A DNA stretch of 57,161 bases from Sphingobacteriales bacterium (lineage in GTDB: Bacteria; Bacteroidota; Bacteroidia; Chitinophagales; Chitinophagaceae), in the NCBI GenBank assembly GCA_016185185.1, contig JACPOD010000030.1, positions 1-57,161 on the forward strand. Reading direction: 5' to 3'. How positions within the stretch are numbered: position 1 is the first letter of the stretch; every line of letters begins with the position of its first letter. The notes under the pieces were generated by a model. That model ran no database searches. It worked only from the letters and a program-made list of their open reading frames with translations, and had not been told where the DNA came from. A program made the translations under genes and the position numbers. Below are positions 16,577 to 24,383 of the stretch, piece after piece.

Positions 16577-17599
16577 TTATATTTTGTCTGCTGAATATTT
16601 TCGGGAAATAAAAATTATATATGCTGTAAATAAAATACTAAAAAGTGCAAACCCAATCGCTGAAGCATTACTCCATGTGCCAGTATTTGTTGCTGAAAAT
16701 ATAAACAGATTGCTCATTAACAGGTAAACCAGTGTATTATCACCGATGGGATTTAAAACAGAACAGATAAACTTGTTTTTTATTTTTCCGCTTAATAAAT
16801 AATATAAATAAATAAATGAAAGAGGTCCAAGCAGCCATGGAATACTTGGGGGAAAACGGTCTGGTAGTTTTGCAAACCACCACAGGTATATAAAGAAAAC
16901 AAGCGTTCCTCCAATAGCCATAGCAATGAGTTTTCGGGAGAACACGATCTTATTTTTTTGAAACCACATTCCCATAATAAAGTATATAAAGTAAGAAATA
17001 AGCGGATAATAACGGCCTCCTGAGCCAAAGAAAATGCCGAAATAAAAATTAGTAGTCACTTGTTTTTCCAATATATTAAAATGATAAGCAGGTGAACCAA
17101 TAAAAAAAGGAAGAAGTGACAACAGGAGTAATAAAAGAATTGCGATGAATGTTTTAAGGGAACTGTTGACTATAGCTGTCAATTGTTTTTTGAAAACAAA
17201 AAAAACAGCGCCGGCTAAAAAAAGGGTTACTAAAAATTCTGAGTAAGGTGGAATGCTTAGTAATAATAAAATACCCGGTAAAGAATAAAGAGAAAAAGAA
17301 TGTGCTGCAATCACCTTCCAGGTAATAGCACTAAAATAAAAGCCGAACAGAATGTTTTTTGATTTATTAAAGCCAAAACGAAAATTTATTTTTTCCCCCG
17401 CATAGATATACTGATAGATATAACCAAATGAAAAAAGAAACCCCGGTAACGTAATCAAATTGATATAAGTGCAGAAATAAAAAGCGCAACCTGTTTTTGC
17501 AGACAAAACCTGGAGCGAATGCGAAAACACCATCCCCAATATAAGCAGCGCCTTAAAATAATTTATAGTTGTGTCCCTGGTGATTTGTTTTTCCGGCAT
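16577..17599 (-). CDS. Acyltransferase-3-like membrane protein
   Basis: The 340-aa protein has about ten hydrophobic spans and begins with TINYFKALLILGMVFSHS. The histidine after the first span fits the conserved catalytic histidine of the acyltransferase-3 family (the usual pattern is D-x-x-R/K followed by V-x-x-H). Such proteins acylate sugars of surface glycans or lipids at the inner membrane. The C-terminal half (IGDNTLVYLLMSNLF) also fits that family. It converges with the EamA gene with zero gap. The substrate cannot be inferred, and no glycan genes are adjacent. Confidence 0.7.
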   Translation of the reverse strand: MPEKQITRDTTINYFKALLILGMVFSHSLQVLSAKTGCAFYFCTYINLITLPGFLFSFGYIYQYIYAGEKINFRFGFNKSKNILFGFYFSAITWKVIAAHSFSLYSLPGILLLLSIPPYSEFLVTLFLAGAVFFVFKKQLTAIVNSSLKTFIAILLLLLLSLLPFFIGSPAYHFNILEKQVTTNFYFGIFFGSGGRYYPLISYFIYFIMGMWFQKNKIVFSRKLIAMAIGGTLVFFIYLWWFAKLPDRFPPSIPWLLGPLSFIYLYYLLSGKIKNKFICSVLNPIGDNTLVYLLMSNLFIFSATNTGTWSNASAIGFALFSILFTAYIIFISRKYSADKI

Positions 17600-18057
17600 G
17601 AGAGGTGACTAAGATAAGAAACTAACCCGCAAAACGACAATTGCAAAATCCCGCAATCTTTCTAAATGCACTCTTGATTACTGAATGAAAAAAACTTGTA
17701 ACAATAAAGTAATTGATTTCAATAAACAATATATTCTTTGGATAATCACACATACAAGTTGCTTCAGTAATACAGTAGCTTTTAATAAATAGGTTATTAA
17801 ATGGATGGGTTTATTGTCCTGAATTGAAAAGAAATGTCTTATACCAAAAAAGAGACTATTTTGATTAATAAAACTTCTACTCACAGACGCAGATATCCTC
17901 ATAAATACCAATTAGCCCTTATTTTCATCCCTATATTTTACCATTCATCAATTCCATAAAAAGTTTTTAAAAATAATTTTTTGAGTTAAATAATTGAAAA
18001 ACAGATGTTTTAGGCTAAATCGGATATTAGATTCAACCAGCTACTATAAAAAAGATG
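17600..18057. other. AT-rich gene-free stretch
   Basis: About 460 bp without a convincing gene. Open frames here (17678-17911 minus, and the frame from 17994) have biased composition, no recognisable domain and no promoter. The stretch may hold regulatory DNA for the PadR operon or be a relic. Confidence 0.5.
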
Positions 18058-18098
18058 GTACTATGTGTTGTATAGTACTAAAATTCCCCATATCTTTG
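18058..18098 (+). promoter_or_regulatory. padR-pspC promoter with overlapping operator palindrome
   Basis: GTACTAT (18058-18064) and ATAGTAC (18072-18078) form a perfect 7-bp inverted repeat with a 7-bp spacer. The -33 element TTG (18068-18070) lies inside the palindrome. The -7 element TATCTTTG (18091-18098) follows after 20 bp. A dimeric repressor bound there would block RNA polymerase, and the first gene downstream encodes a PadR repressor, so autoregulation is likely. Confidence 0.7.
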
Positions 18099-18235
18099 TG
18101 TGGCAATGTTGAAGATGATGGTAAAAGGGGGTTAATCAAAAGCAAGGCAATAACAATGAAGAGCAATCAAACAACCCCCTGCCAGCACACAACAAAAGAA
18201 AGATGATTCAAAAGAACAATTAAAAACTCCGAAGT

Positions 18236-18622
18236 ATGAACATCGAGAACACACAAAGCCAGATGCGGAAAGGCGTATTGGAGTTTTGCATTCTCTCCAT
18301 CATTAAAAGAGGCGAGGTTTACCCGAGTGATATTATTGATGAAATGAAGAAGGCAAACCTTAACATCCTGGAAGGAACCCTGTACCCGCTGCTCACGAGG
18401 TTAAAAAATGCAGACCTCTTAACCTACCGCTGGGTAGAAAGCAGCAGTGGCCCGCCAAGAAAATATTTTTTGCTCACGGAAAAAGGGGCTGCTTTTTACA
18501 GTGAACTAAGCGCCACCTGGAATGAGCTGGCCAATGCAGTAACAACTATTACACATTCCAACGGACAGGCAACCAACACCGAACCAATGACGAACACCGA
18601 TACCAACAACTTTAACCAGTAA
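18236..18622 (+). CDS. PadR-family transcriptional repressor
   Basis: This 128-aa protein has the PadR winged helix: MRKGVLEFCILSIIKRGEVYPSDIIDEMKKANLNILEGTLYPLLTRLKNADLLTYRW, with the E/D-G-T-L-Y-P-x-L recognition motif and the wing SSGPPRKYFLLTEKG. The tail is short, hydrophilic and Thr/Asn-rich, as in the small s-PadR group. It starts an operon with the PspC protein 14 bp downstream, a frequent Bacteroidota pairing. The 21-bp palindrome upstream is the likely binding site. The leader is about 130 nt and contains a possible 8-bp stem (18126-18133 with 18173-18180). Confidence 0.92.
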   Translation: MNIENTQSQMRKGVLEFCILSIIKRGEVYPSDIIDEMKKANLNILEGTLYPLLTRLKNADLLTYRWVESSSGPPRKYFLLTEKGAAFYSELSATWNELANAVTTITHSNGQATNTEPMTNTDTNNFNQ

Positions 18623-18636
18623 AAACCGAACAGAAG

Positions 18637-20847
18637 ATGAAAAAGGTAATTAATATAAACTTTCAGGGCAGGGTTATTCCGATAGAAGAAACTGCGTTCG
18701 AAACGTTAAAGCAATACAGCGACAGCTTGCGGGTTTACTTCGCTAATGAAGAAGGCCGTGATGAAATTATCAATGATATTGAAAACCGGATTGCCGAGTT
18801 GTTTGAAGAAAAAATTAAAAAAGGCGCTACCTGTATTACAGATGAAGAAGTGAATAGTGTAATAAACAGCATGGGTCGTCCTGCCGATTTTGATGAAATA
18901 GGTGGCGCAGAAACAAGCACCTCTGCGTCAAGTGCCGGCACAGGATCACAATCTTACAGCAGCGCCGAAGAAATAAAACAACCTCGTCGTTTAAGCCGCA
19001 GTTCAAATGATAAAATTATTGGTGGTGTTTGTGCAGGCTTAGCCCATTACCTGCGTATTGATCCGGCAGTTATGCGTATCCTTTTTGCCGTGATCACCTT
19101 TGGTGGTTTTGGGGCAGGCTTTCTTTTATACATTGTTTTGTGGATTGTATTGCCACTGTCAGAATTAGATAGCAGCACCGTATTACGCAAACGTTTATAC
19201 CGTAATCCTGATGATAAAGTAATTGGTGGCGTGGCCAGTGGAATAGCTGCCTACTTTAATATAGAAGTTTGGATACCCAGGATCATTTTTGCATTACCAT
19301 TTATATTAGGTGCTTTCTCCTCTGTATTTAATAATCATTGGTGGGGTCCCGGTCCTGTAATTTTCTCAGGTGGTTTTGGTGGAACATTGTTTGTTACGTA
19401 TATAGTATTATGGATTGTATTGCCGTTAGCGAATACGGCAGCAGAAAAATTAGAGATGCGTGGAGAAAAAGTGGATTTACAATCCATTAAAAATACAGTA
19501 AAAGAAGAATTACAAAGTGTAAAAGGAAGGGCAGAAAAAGCAGGGGCAGAGTTTAAAGAAAAAGCACAGGAATGGGGTAAGGAAGCAACAGACAAAGGAA
19601 AGGCTTTTGCAGCAGAAGCAGCACCGGTAGCAAGAAAGACAGGACACGGCATTGGTCATGCAATTGGTGTTTTGTTTAAAGCATTCTTTTTATTTATTGC
19701 AGGTATTATTGTGTTTGCTTTATTTATGGCACTCATTGGTGTTTTGGTAGCAATGATTGGAGCAGCTCCTTTTACAGGATTCTTCTTTGAGGGCACCTGG
19801 CAAAATGTGCTGGCATGGGGAACATTACTTCTTTTCATTGGTGTTCCGCTAGTAGCATTGGTAGTATGGTTGGTAAGAAGAATTGCGGGGATACGCTCAA
19901 AGAAAAGTTATTTGGGTTATGTTTTTGGAACATTATGGACACTGGGTTGGGTATGTGCAATATTGTTTGTTGCTTCGGTTAGTAAAGATTTTAAAAATCA
20001 AACCCCGGTAACGGAAGAAATTAAAATTGAGCAACCTGCAACAGGAGTTTTAAAAGTAAAAGCTCAATCAGACAAGGTTCGTTACTATGACCGCAGCTGG
20101 TGGTGGAATGATGACGATGATCGTGATGCTTTTTTCCTAAACTCTAACGAAGACAGTATGTTTTTAAACACGGTAAGGGTGAAAGTGGTTAAAAGTGAAG
20201 ACTCATTGTTTCATGTACATTTAGTAAAACTCTCAAGGGGATATACACCCTCTAAAGCAGAAACCAAAGCTAAAAATATTTCCTTTACAGTAAAACAAGT
20301 TGACAGTATATTAATATTGCCCAAAGGCTTTACAATAAGTCAGAACGATAAATACCGTGCACAAAGAGTGATGGTGATTATTGAAGTACCTAACGGTAAA
20401 AAAGTAATATTAGACAGGAGTATTGACAGCTATGATTGGTTTGATGTTAGTTATAATCGTCGTGGACTCGGCTGGACAGTTGACTGGAATGATAACTGGG
20501 AAAGAGGATATAGCTGGGATAGTAATGTAGAATACCAAATGACAGAGGATGGGCTAAAGAGAACAGATAAAAAGGATTTAAAAATTAAGAGCGGCAAATT
20601 TAAAATTGATGAAAACGGGGTAGAGGGCGAAATAAATGTGGAAGACAATGATGATGGCAATAATAACAATACCAACAAAGGCGAGCCCACCTATCGTTAT
20701 AAAAAGAACGGAGATAGTATTAAAATAATTCCTGTAAAACCAGCTACACCGGCCGCACCAGAAAAGAAAGAAGAAAAGAAAAGTAATACAACCGAAGCAT
20801 CAACAGAATCATTATTCCCGTTTACAAAATTAATAGACGTTATTTAA
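18637..20847 (+). CDS. PspC-domain envelope stress protein with two PspC domains
   Basis: This 736-aa protein has an N-terminal helical domain (about 1-90, starting KKVININFQGRVIPIEETAFETLKQY), then two PspC domains (about 117-176 and 186-265), each with the K-I/V-I-G-G-V-x-x-G motif and a hydrophobic hairpin ending in YIVLWIVLPL. An amphipathic, Lys/Ala/Glu-rich stretch (about 280-340) follows, then three or more membrane spans (about 345-455) and a soluble C-terminal domain. PspC senses or counters membrane damage in enterobacteria; in this architecture the role is inferred. It is cotranscribed with the PadR gene. A hairpin at 20873 may end the transcript. Confidence 0.9.
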   Translation: MKKVININFQGRVIPIEETAFETLKQYSDSLRVYFANEEGRDEIINDIENRIAELFEEKIKKGATCITDEEVNSVINSMGRPADFDEIGGAETSTSASSAGTGSQSYSSAEEIKQPRRLSRSSNDKIIGGVCAGLAHYLRIDPAVMRILFAVITFGGFGAGFLLYIVLWIVLPLSELDSSTVLRKRLYRNPDDKVIGGVASGIAAYFNIEVWIPRIIFALPFILGAFSSVFNNHWWGPGPVIFSGGFGGTLFVTYIVLWIVLPLANTAAEKLEMRGEKVDLQSIKNTVKEELQSVKGRAEKAGAEFKEKAQEWGKEATDKGKAFAAEAAPVARKTGHGIGHAIGVLFKAFFLFIAGIIVFALFMALIGVLVAMIGAAPFTGFFFEGTWQNVLAWGTLLLFIGVPLVALVVWLVRRIAGIRSKKSYLGYVFGTLWTLGWVCAILFVASVSKDFKNQTPVTEEIKIEQPATGVLKVKAQSDKVRYYDRSWWWNDDDDRDAFFLNSNEDSMFLNTVRVKVVKSEDSLFHVHLVKLSRGYTPSKAETKAKNISFTVKQVDSILILPKGFTISQNDKYRAQRVMVIIEVPNGKKVILDRSIDSYDWFDVSYNRRGLGWTVDWNDNWERGYSWDSNVEYQMTEDGLKRTDKKDLKIKSGKFKIDENGVEGEINVEDNDDGNNNNTNKGEPTYRYKKNGDSIKIIPVKPATPAAPEKKEEKKSNTTEASTESLFPFTKLIDVI

Positions 20848-20872
20848 GAGTGTAAGGTTAAAGTTGGAACAA

Positions 20873-20906
20873 AGGGTCCCGATCGAAAGTGAGGGGCCCT
20901 AATTTT
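20873..20906 (+). terminator. Probable terminator after the PspC gene
   Basis: AGGGTCCC (20873-20880) pairs with GGGGCCCT (20893-20900), using one G-U pair, around a 12-nt loop. AATTTT follows. It lies 26 nt after the stop codon. Confidence 0.5.
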
Positions 20907-21054
20907 CAAATTTGATTTTATACCAAAAAAGAAAAATATATCTTATCAGATTTTTTGAAATGGTCTTAATCAGACCGGGTTCCAACCTCCTTACAAAACG
21001 ACCCGGAAAATGAGAAAGATGTTATACTCATATTAATCATTTCAAAAAAAATAA

Positions 21055-21210
21055 ATGAATCCTAAAACGAAACCGGTTTTACTGGTAATTGCTCTAATTG
21101 TGCTGGCGGTAGCAGCTCTTCGTGGTCATAATAAACCACCCGACACCGATGACTATAGCACATTGCCAAACATTACCGTAATGCTCAATTTCAATTCAGC
21201 CATACAATAA
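21055..21210 (+). CDS. Small 51-aa membrane-anchored or secreted protein
   Basis: ATG 21055 opens a 51-codon frame: MNPKTKPV, a hydrophobic span LLVIALIVLAVAAL, then a short polar tail (RGHNKPPDTDDYSTLP). Two lysines before the span predict an inside N-terminus with the tail in the periplasm, or a signal peptide. It lies between the PspC gene and a small lipoprotein gene (33 bp upstream of it) and may be cotranscribed with the latter. It is unknown and short, so coding is only probable. Confidence 0.45.
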   Translation: MNPKTKPVLLVIALIVLAVAALRGHNKPPDTDDYSTLPNITVMLNFNSAIQ

Positions 21211-21243
21211 CCTCTTTTTATACTTTCACCCAAAACAAAAGCT

Positions 21244-21660
21244 ATGAAAAAAGTAACGGCGATATTGCTTGCAATACTTTTGATAGTATTATTTACACAG
21301 TGTCATCATCACCACCGCAACCGTGCATTTAAAACCTATTTCTGGACAAGCAGCACAAATGCTGAGAATGAGAGGCTTTATATAAACAACGAATTTATTG
21401 GTCATCTTCCCTTACTGAATGAACCTCCTTCCGATGAAAACGGGCTGAAACAGGAAGCTTTATTTGTGCATATGCCTTCCGGAAAATACAGGATCGTTAT
21501 CCGCAATGAAGAAGGGGAAGTAAAATTCAGGGAAACACTAAAGCTGAGGATTAACTGGAACAACAAATCCATAAGTGCTTATAGCGATGACAATGGTTAC
21601 AGTTCTTTCAGAAAAATCCATGAGGATGAATTGATGGAAGAAATTTTAGAGAAAGAATAA
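21244..21660 (+). CDS. Small predicted lipoprotein
   Basis: This 138-aa protein has a lipoprotein signal: MKK, then the hydrophobic stretch VTAILLAILLIVLF and the lipobox FTQC with the lipid-carrying Cys near residue 20. It is followed at once by four histidines (CHHHH), which could bind metal. The mature domain has alternating beta-strand character (RLYINNEFIGHLPLL, GKYRIVIRNEEGEVKFRETLKLRI) and an acidic C-terminus. I do not recognise the family. It follows the 51-aa frame by 33 bp. Confidence 0.75.
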   Translation: MKKVTAILLAILLIVLFTQCHHHHRNRAFKTYFWTSSTNAENERLYINNEFIGHLPLLNEPPSDENGLKQEALFVHMPSGKYRIVIRNEEGEVKFRETLKLRINWNNKSISAYSDDNGYSSFRKIHEDELMEEILEKE

Positions 21661-21715
21661 TTACCTCTTATAAAATCTTTACACTTACTCTTACACCAAA
21701 TACAAGGTGAAGGCT

Positions 21716-21723
21716 TACATTTG
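21716..21723 (+). promoter_or_regulatory. Possible -7 element for gcvT
   Basis: TACATTTG matches TAnnTTTG and ends 26 bp before the gcvT ATG. No TTG is found 19-21 bp upstream. Confidence 0.4.
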
Positions 21724-21749
21724 CCAGCAAATTTAATTGCTTGTCAACA

Positions 21750-22835
21750 ATGAAGAATACTCCTTTCACCCACAAACACATTGCGCTTGGAGCAAAGATG
21801 GCGGAGTTTGCAGGGTATAATATGCCAATAAGTTACAGCGGAATCAATGATGAACATGCAGCCGTACGAAACAATGCCGGCGTGTTTGATGTAAGCCATA
21901 TGGGCGAGTTTATAGTAAAAGGTCCTGATGCATTGGATCTGATTCAACGGGTTACTTCAAACGACGCTTCTAAATTAACAGCCGGTAAAGCACAATATAG
22001 TTGTTTACCAAACAACGAAGGCGGTATAGTTGATGATTTACTGGTTTATTGTATAGAAGAAAACAACGTGTATATGCTGGTAGTTAATGCCAGTAATATT
22101 GAAAAAGACTGGAACTGGATCGTTTCTTTCAACAATAAAAATGCGGAGATGCATAACATCTCCGATAAAACTTGTTTGCTGGCAATACAGGGCCCTAATG
22201 CCACTAAAATATTACAACCGCTTACCGGTATGGATATTTTAAATCTTAAATATTACACTTTTGTAAAAGGAACATTTGCCGGAGTGGAAAATGTTTTAGT
22301 AAGTGCTACTGGTTATACAGGTGCTGGTGGTGTTGAAATTTATTTTGAAGATAAAGGCACCAATGCCGATAAAATATGGGGTGCAATTTTTGAAGCGGGC
22401 AAACCACAGGGAATAAAACCAATTGGACTTGGAGCAAGAGATACACTCAGGCTGGAAAAAGGATATTGTTTATATGGCAATGATATTGATGATACAACAT
22501 CTCCATTAGAAGCAGGCCTTGGATGGGTTACAAAATTTACCAAAGAATTTACAGCAAAGGATATTTTAACGAAACAAAAAGAACAGGGTGTAGAAAGAAA
22601 GCTGGTTGGCTTTGAAATGGTGGAAAAGGGGATACCACGCCATGGTTATAGTATTAAGGATTATAGCGGAGCAGAAATTGGAGTGGTTACATCAGGAACA
22701 CAATCACCTACCTTACAAAAAGCAATAGGATTAGGATATGTAAGATCAGTATATGCTGCAGAAGGATCTAAAATATTTATAGCTGTAAGAGATAAATTAT
22801 TAGAGGCAAAAGTGGTAAAACTTCCTTTTGCATGA
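21750..22835 (+). CDS. gcvT: Aminomethyltransferase, glycine cleavage system T protein
   Basis: GcvT takes the aminomethyl group from the H protein, releases ammonia and makes 5,10-methylenetetrahydrofolate. The 361-aa protein shows the family blocks [73 protein letters not shown] and the C-terminal [24 protein letters not shown] 21750 is preferred over TTG 21741. No other glycine cleavage gene (gcvH, gcvP) is in the window, which is common in Bacteroidota. Confidence 0.96.
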   Translation: MKNTPFTHKHIALGAKMAEFAGYNMPISYSGINDEHAAVRNNAGVFDVSHMGEFIVKGPDALDLIQRVTSNDASKLTAGKAQYSCLPNNEGGIVDDLLVYCIEENNVYMLVVNASNIEKDWNWIVSFNNKNAEMHNISDKTCLLAIQGPNATKILQPLTGMDILNLKYYTFVKGTFAGVENVLVSATGYTGAGGVEIYFEDKGTNADKIWGAIFEAGKPQGIKPIGLGARDTLRLEKGYCLYGNDIDDTTSPLEAGLGWVTKFTKEFTAKDILTKQKEQGVERKLVGFEMVEKGIPRHGYSIKDYSGAEIGVVTSGTQSPTLQKAIGLGYVRSVYAAEGSKIFIAVRDKLLEAKVVKLPFA

Positions 22836-22922
22836 TTATTGAAGAAGAAGGCCAGGAGCCTTGAGCTACGAGTTTCGAAATAAAATTAGTGACTTCCGGA
22901 TCAAAGCACGAAACTAAAAACT

Positions 22923-23414
22923 ATGCCTACCATTCACCTCACCACTCTGATTCATGCGCCGGTTGAAAGGGTATTCAACTTAAGCAGGCATATAGCATTG
23001 CATAAAAAATCTATGGAGCATACTGGAGAAAGGGCGGTTGCAGGTGTTACAACAGGTATGATTAATTTAGGGGAAACGGTTACCTGGGAAGCCCGGCATT
23101 TAATGAAGACCCGCAGGTTTACCTCCAAAATCACTTCTATGAAGACCTACGATAGCTTTACTGATGAAATGATAAAAGGAGATTTTAAATCCTTTCAGCA
23201 CCAGCACCATTTTAAACAAATTGAAAACGGCACAATCATCATAGACATCATCAATTATGAAATGCCCTATGGAATCATTGGTCAGCTGGTAAACGGTTTT
23301 TACCTGCACCGGTATCTTGAATCTTTGATAAAGAAACGAAACGAAGTAATAAAAGAATATGCTGAATCAAAAAGATGGGAAGCACTTCTTCCGGATATGA
23401 TTAAAGCATACTGA
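22923..23414 (+). CDS. SRPBCC (START/Bet v 1-like) domain protein
   Basis: This 163-aa protein has the helix-grip fold pattern: TIHLTTLIHAPVERVFNLSRHIALHKKSM at the start, a central beta-sheet (GETVTWEARHLMKTRRFTSKITSM) and a long C-terminal helix (LESLIKKRNEVIKEYAES). Such folds bind hydrophobic ligands or polyketide-like molecules. Some relatives are annotated as cell-division inhibitors on weak grounds. It lies 87 bp after gcvT and 14 bp before comB, whose own -7 element is embedded in the junction. Ligand and role are unknown. Confidence 0.75.
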   Translation: MPTIHLTTLIHAPVERVFNLSRHIALHKKSMEHTGERAVAGVTTGMINLGETVTWEARHLMKTRRFTSKITSMKTYDSFTDEMIKGDFKSFQHQHHFKQIENGTIIIDIINYEMPYGIIGQLVNGFYLHRYLESLIKKRNEVIKEYAESKRWEALLPDMIKAY

Positions 23415-23416
23415 TT

Positions 23417-23424
23417 TATATTTG
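23417..23424 (+). promoter_or_regulatory. -7 element directly in front of comB
   Basis: TATATTTG fits TAnnTTTG and ends only 4 bp before the comB ATG (23429). If it is used, the transcript would begin at or next to the start codon, that is, leaderless or nearly so. No clear -33 element is present. Confidence 0.4.
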
Positions 23425-23428
23425 TCCG

Positions 23429-24160
23429 ATGGAAAATAAAAAGCCCACCTTGTTTACCTGCTTATCCCCGGCGTTGCTTCATCTTTACGATCTGAATAAT
23501 GCAGTTGTTGTGATAATTGATGTATTCCGTGCCACATCCACCATTGCTTCGGTATTATACAATGGTGCAAAAGAAATTATTCCGGTAGCAGAAGTGGCGG
23601 AAGCCATTAAAATAAGTACTGAAATTGGTGGTATTGCTGCCGGCGAAAGAGATGGTAAAATAGCCGAAGGGTTAGCACACGGCAATTCACCTTTAGAATA
23701 TACCCGTACGTTTATTGAAAATAAAACACTGGTTTTAACTACAACAAACGGAACCAGGTTGCTTCACATGGCATTAACCAATAATGCAGGCACAATTATC
23801 ACCGGGTCTTTCCCCAATCTTTCTGCAGTATGTGAATACCTGGTAGAACAAAACAAAAATGTGGTACTTGGATGTGCGGGGTGGAAAGACCGTTATAATT
23901 TAGAAGATACTTTATTTGCGGGAGCTGTTATAAGCAAAGTAAAAAACAATTTCACCATTCATTGCGATAGTTCTTTAACAGCGGTGAGTATGTATGAACA
24001 GCACCAGCATGATTTGCACAGCTTTGCTCCCAACCTTACACACTACCACCGGCTTGTAGACCGTTTTGGTTTGATAGAAGATATTCGTTTTTGTTTTACT
24101 CCTGATGTGGCAAACGTATTGCCATTGTATAAAGATGGAACATTAATAGCGGTAAAATAA
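23429..24160 (+). CDS. comB: 2-phosphosulfolactate phosphatase
   Basis: ComB removes phosphate from (R)-2-phospho-3-sulfolactate to give sulfolactate. The 243-aa protein has the family blocks VVVIIDVFRATSTIASVLYNGAKEI, AGERDGKIAEGLAHGNSPLEY, LVLTTTNGTRLLHMA and VVLGCAGWKDRYNLEDTLFAGAVI. In methanogens the enzyme serves coenzyme M. In Bacteroidota a link to sulfonate metabolism, such as sulfonolipid precursors, is possible but not shown by this context. The start ATG lies directly after a TATATTTG promoter element. Confidence 0.93.
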   Translation: MENKKPTLFTCLSPALLHLYDLNNAVVVIIDVFRATSTIASVLYNGAKEIIPVAEVAEAIKISTEIGGIAAGERDGKIAEGLAHGNSPLEYTRTFIENKTLVLTTTNGTRLLHMALTNNAGTIITGSFPNLSAVCEYLVEQNKNVVLGCAGWKDRYNLEDTLFAGAVISKVKNNFTIHCDSSLTAVSMYEQHQHDLHSFAPNLTHYHRLVDRFGLIEDIRFCFTPDVANVLPLYKDGTLIAVK

Positions 24161-24321
24161 AATATCAGAATAAAGAAACAGGAAGGACGACAATCTTAAA
24201 TTTTAAATCTATAAACCGATTAGATAAACCCGTAAAGATAATCTTTTTTATCTCCACTTTCTGTGTATAAAATAATTCTTAAAAGAAGCATTTTCATAAG
24301 GAAATCTGTTCTGTATTCCTT

Positions 24322-24329
24322 TACTTTTG
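24322..24329 (+). promoter_or_regulatory. Possible -7 element for the SNF2-like helicase
   Basis: TACTTTTG matches TAnnTTTG and lies 54 bp before the ATG. No TTG is visible at the right distance upstream. Confidence 0.35.
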
Positions 24330-24383
24330 CAAATTGCCCAATTCACAACAGGCACAGACCAACGAACTAAAATTATTTTTTGA

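Noticed and set aside
17678-17911. 77-codon minus-strand frame
   Set aside because: Composition is AT-driven, there is no promoter or recognisable domain, and the frame ends in low-complexity Leu/Ile/Phe.
17994-18206. 70-codon plus-strand frame in the padR leader
   Set aside because: It runs through the palindromic operator and the promoter, so most of it cannot be translated from that transcript.
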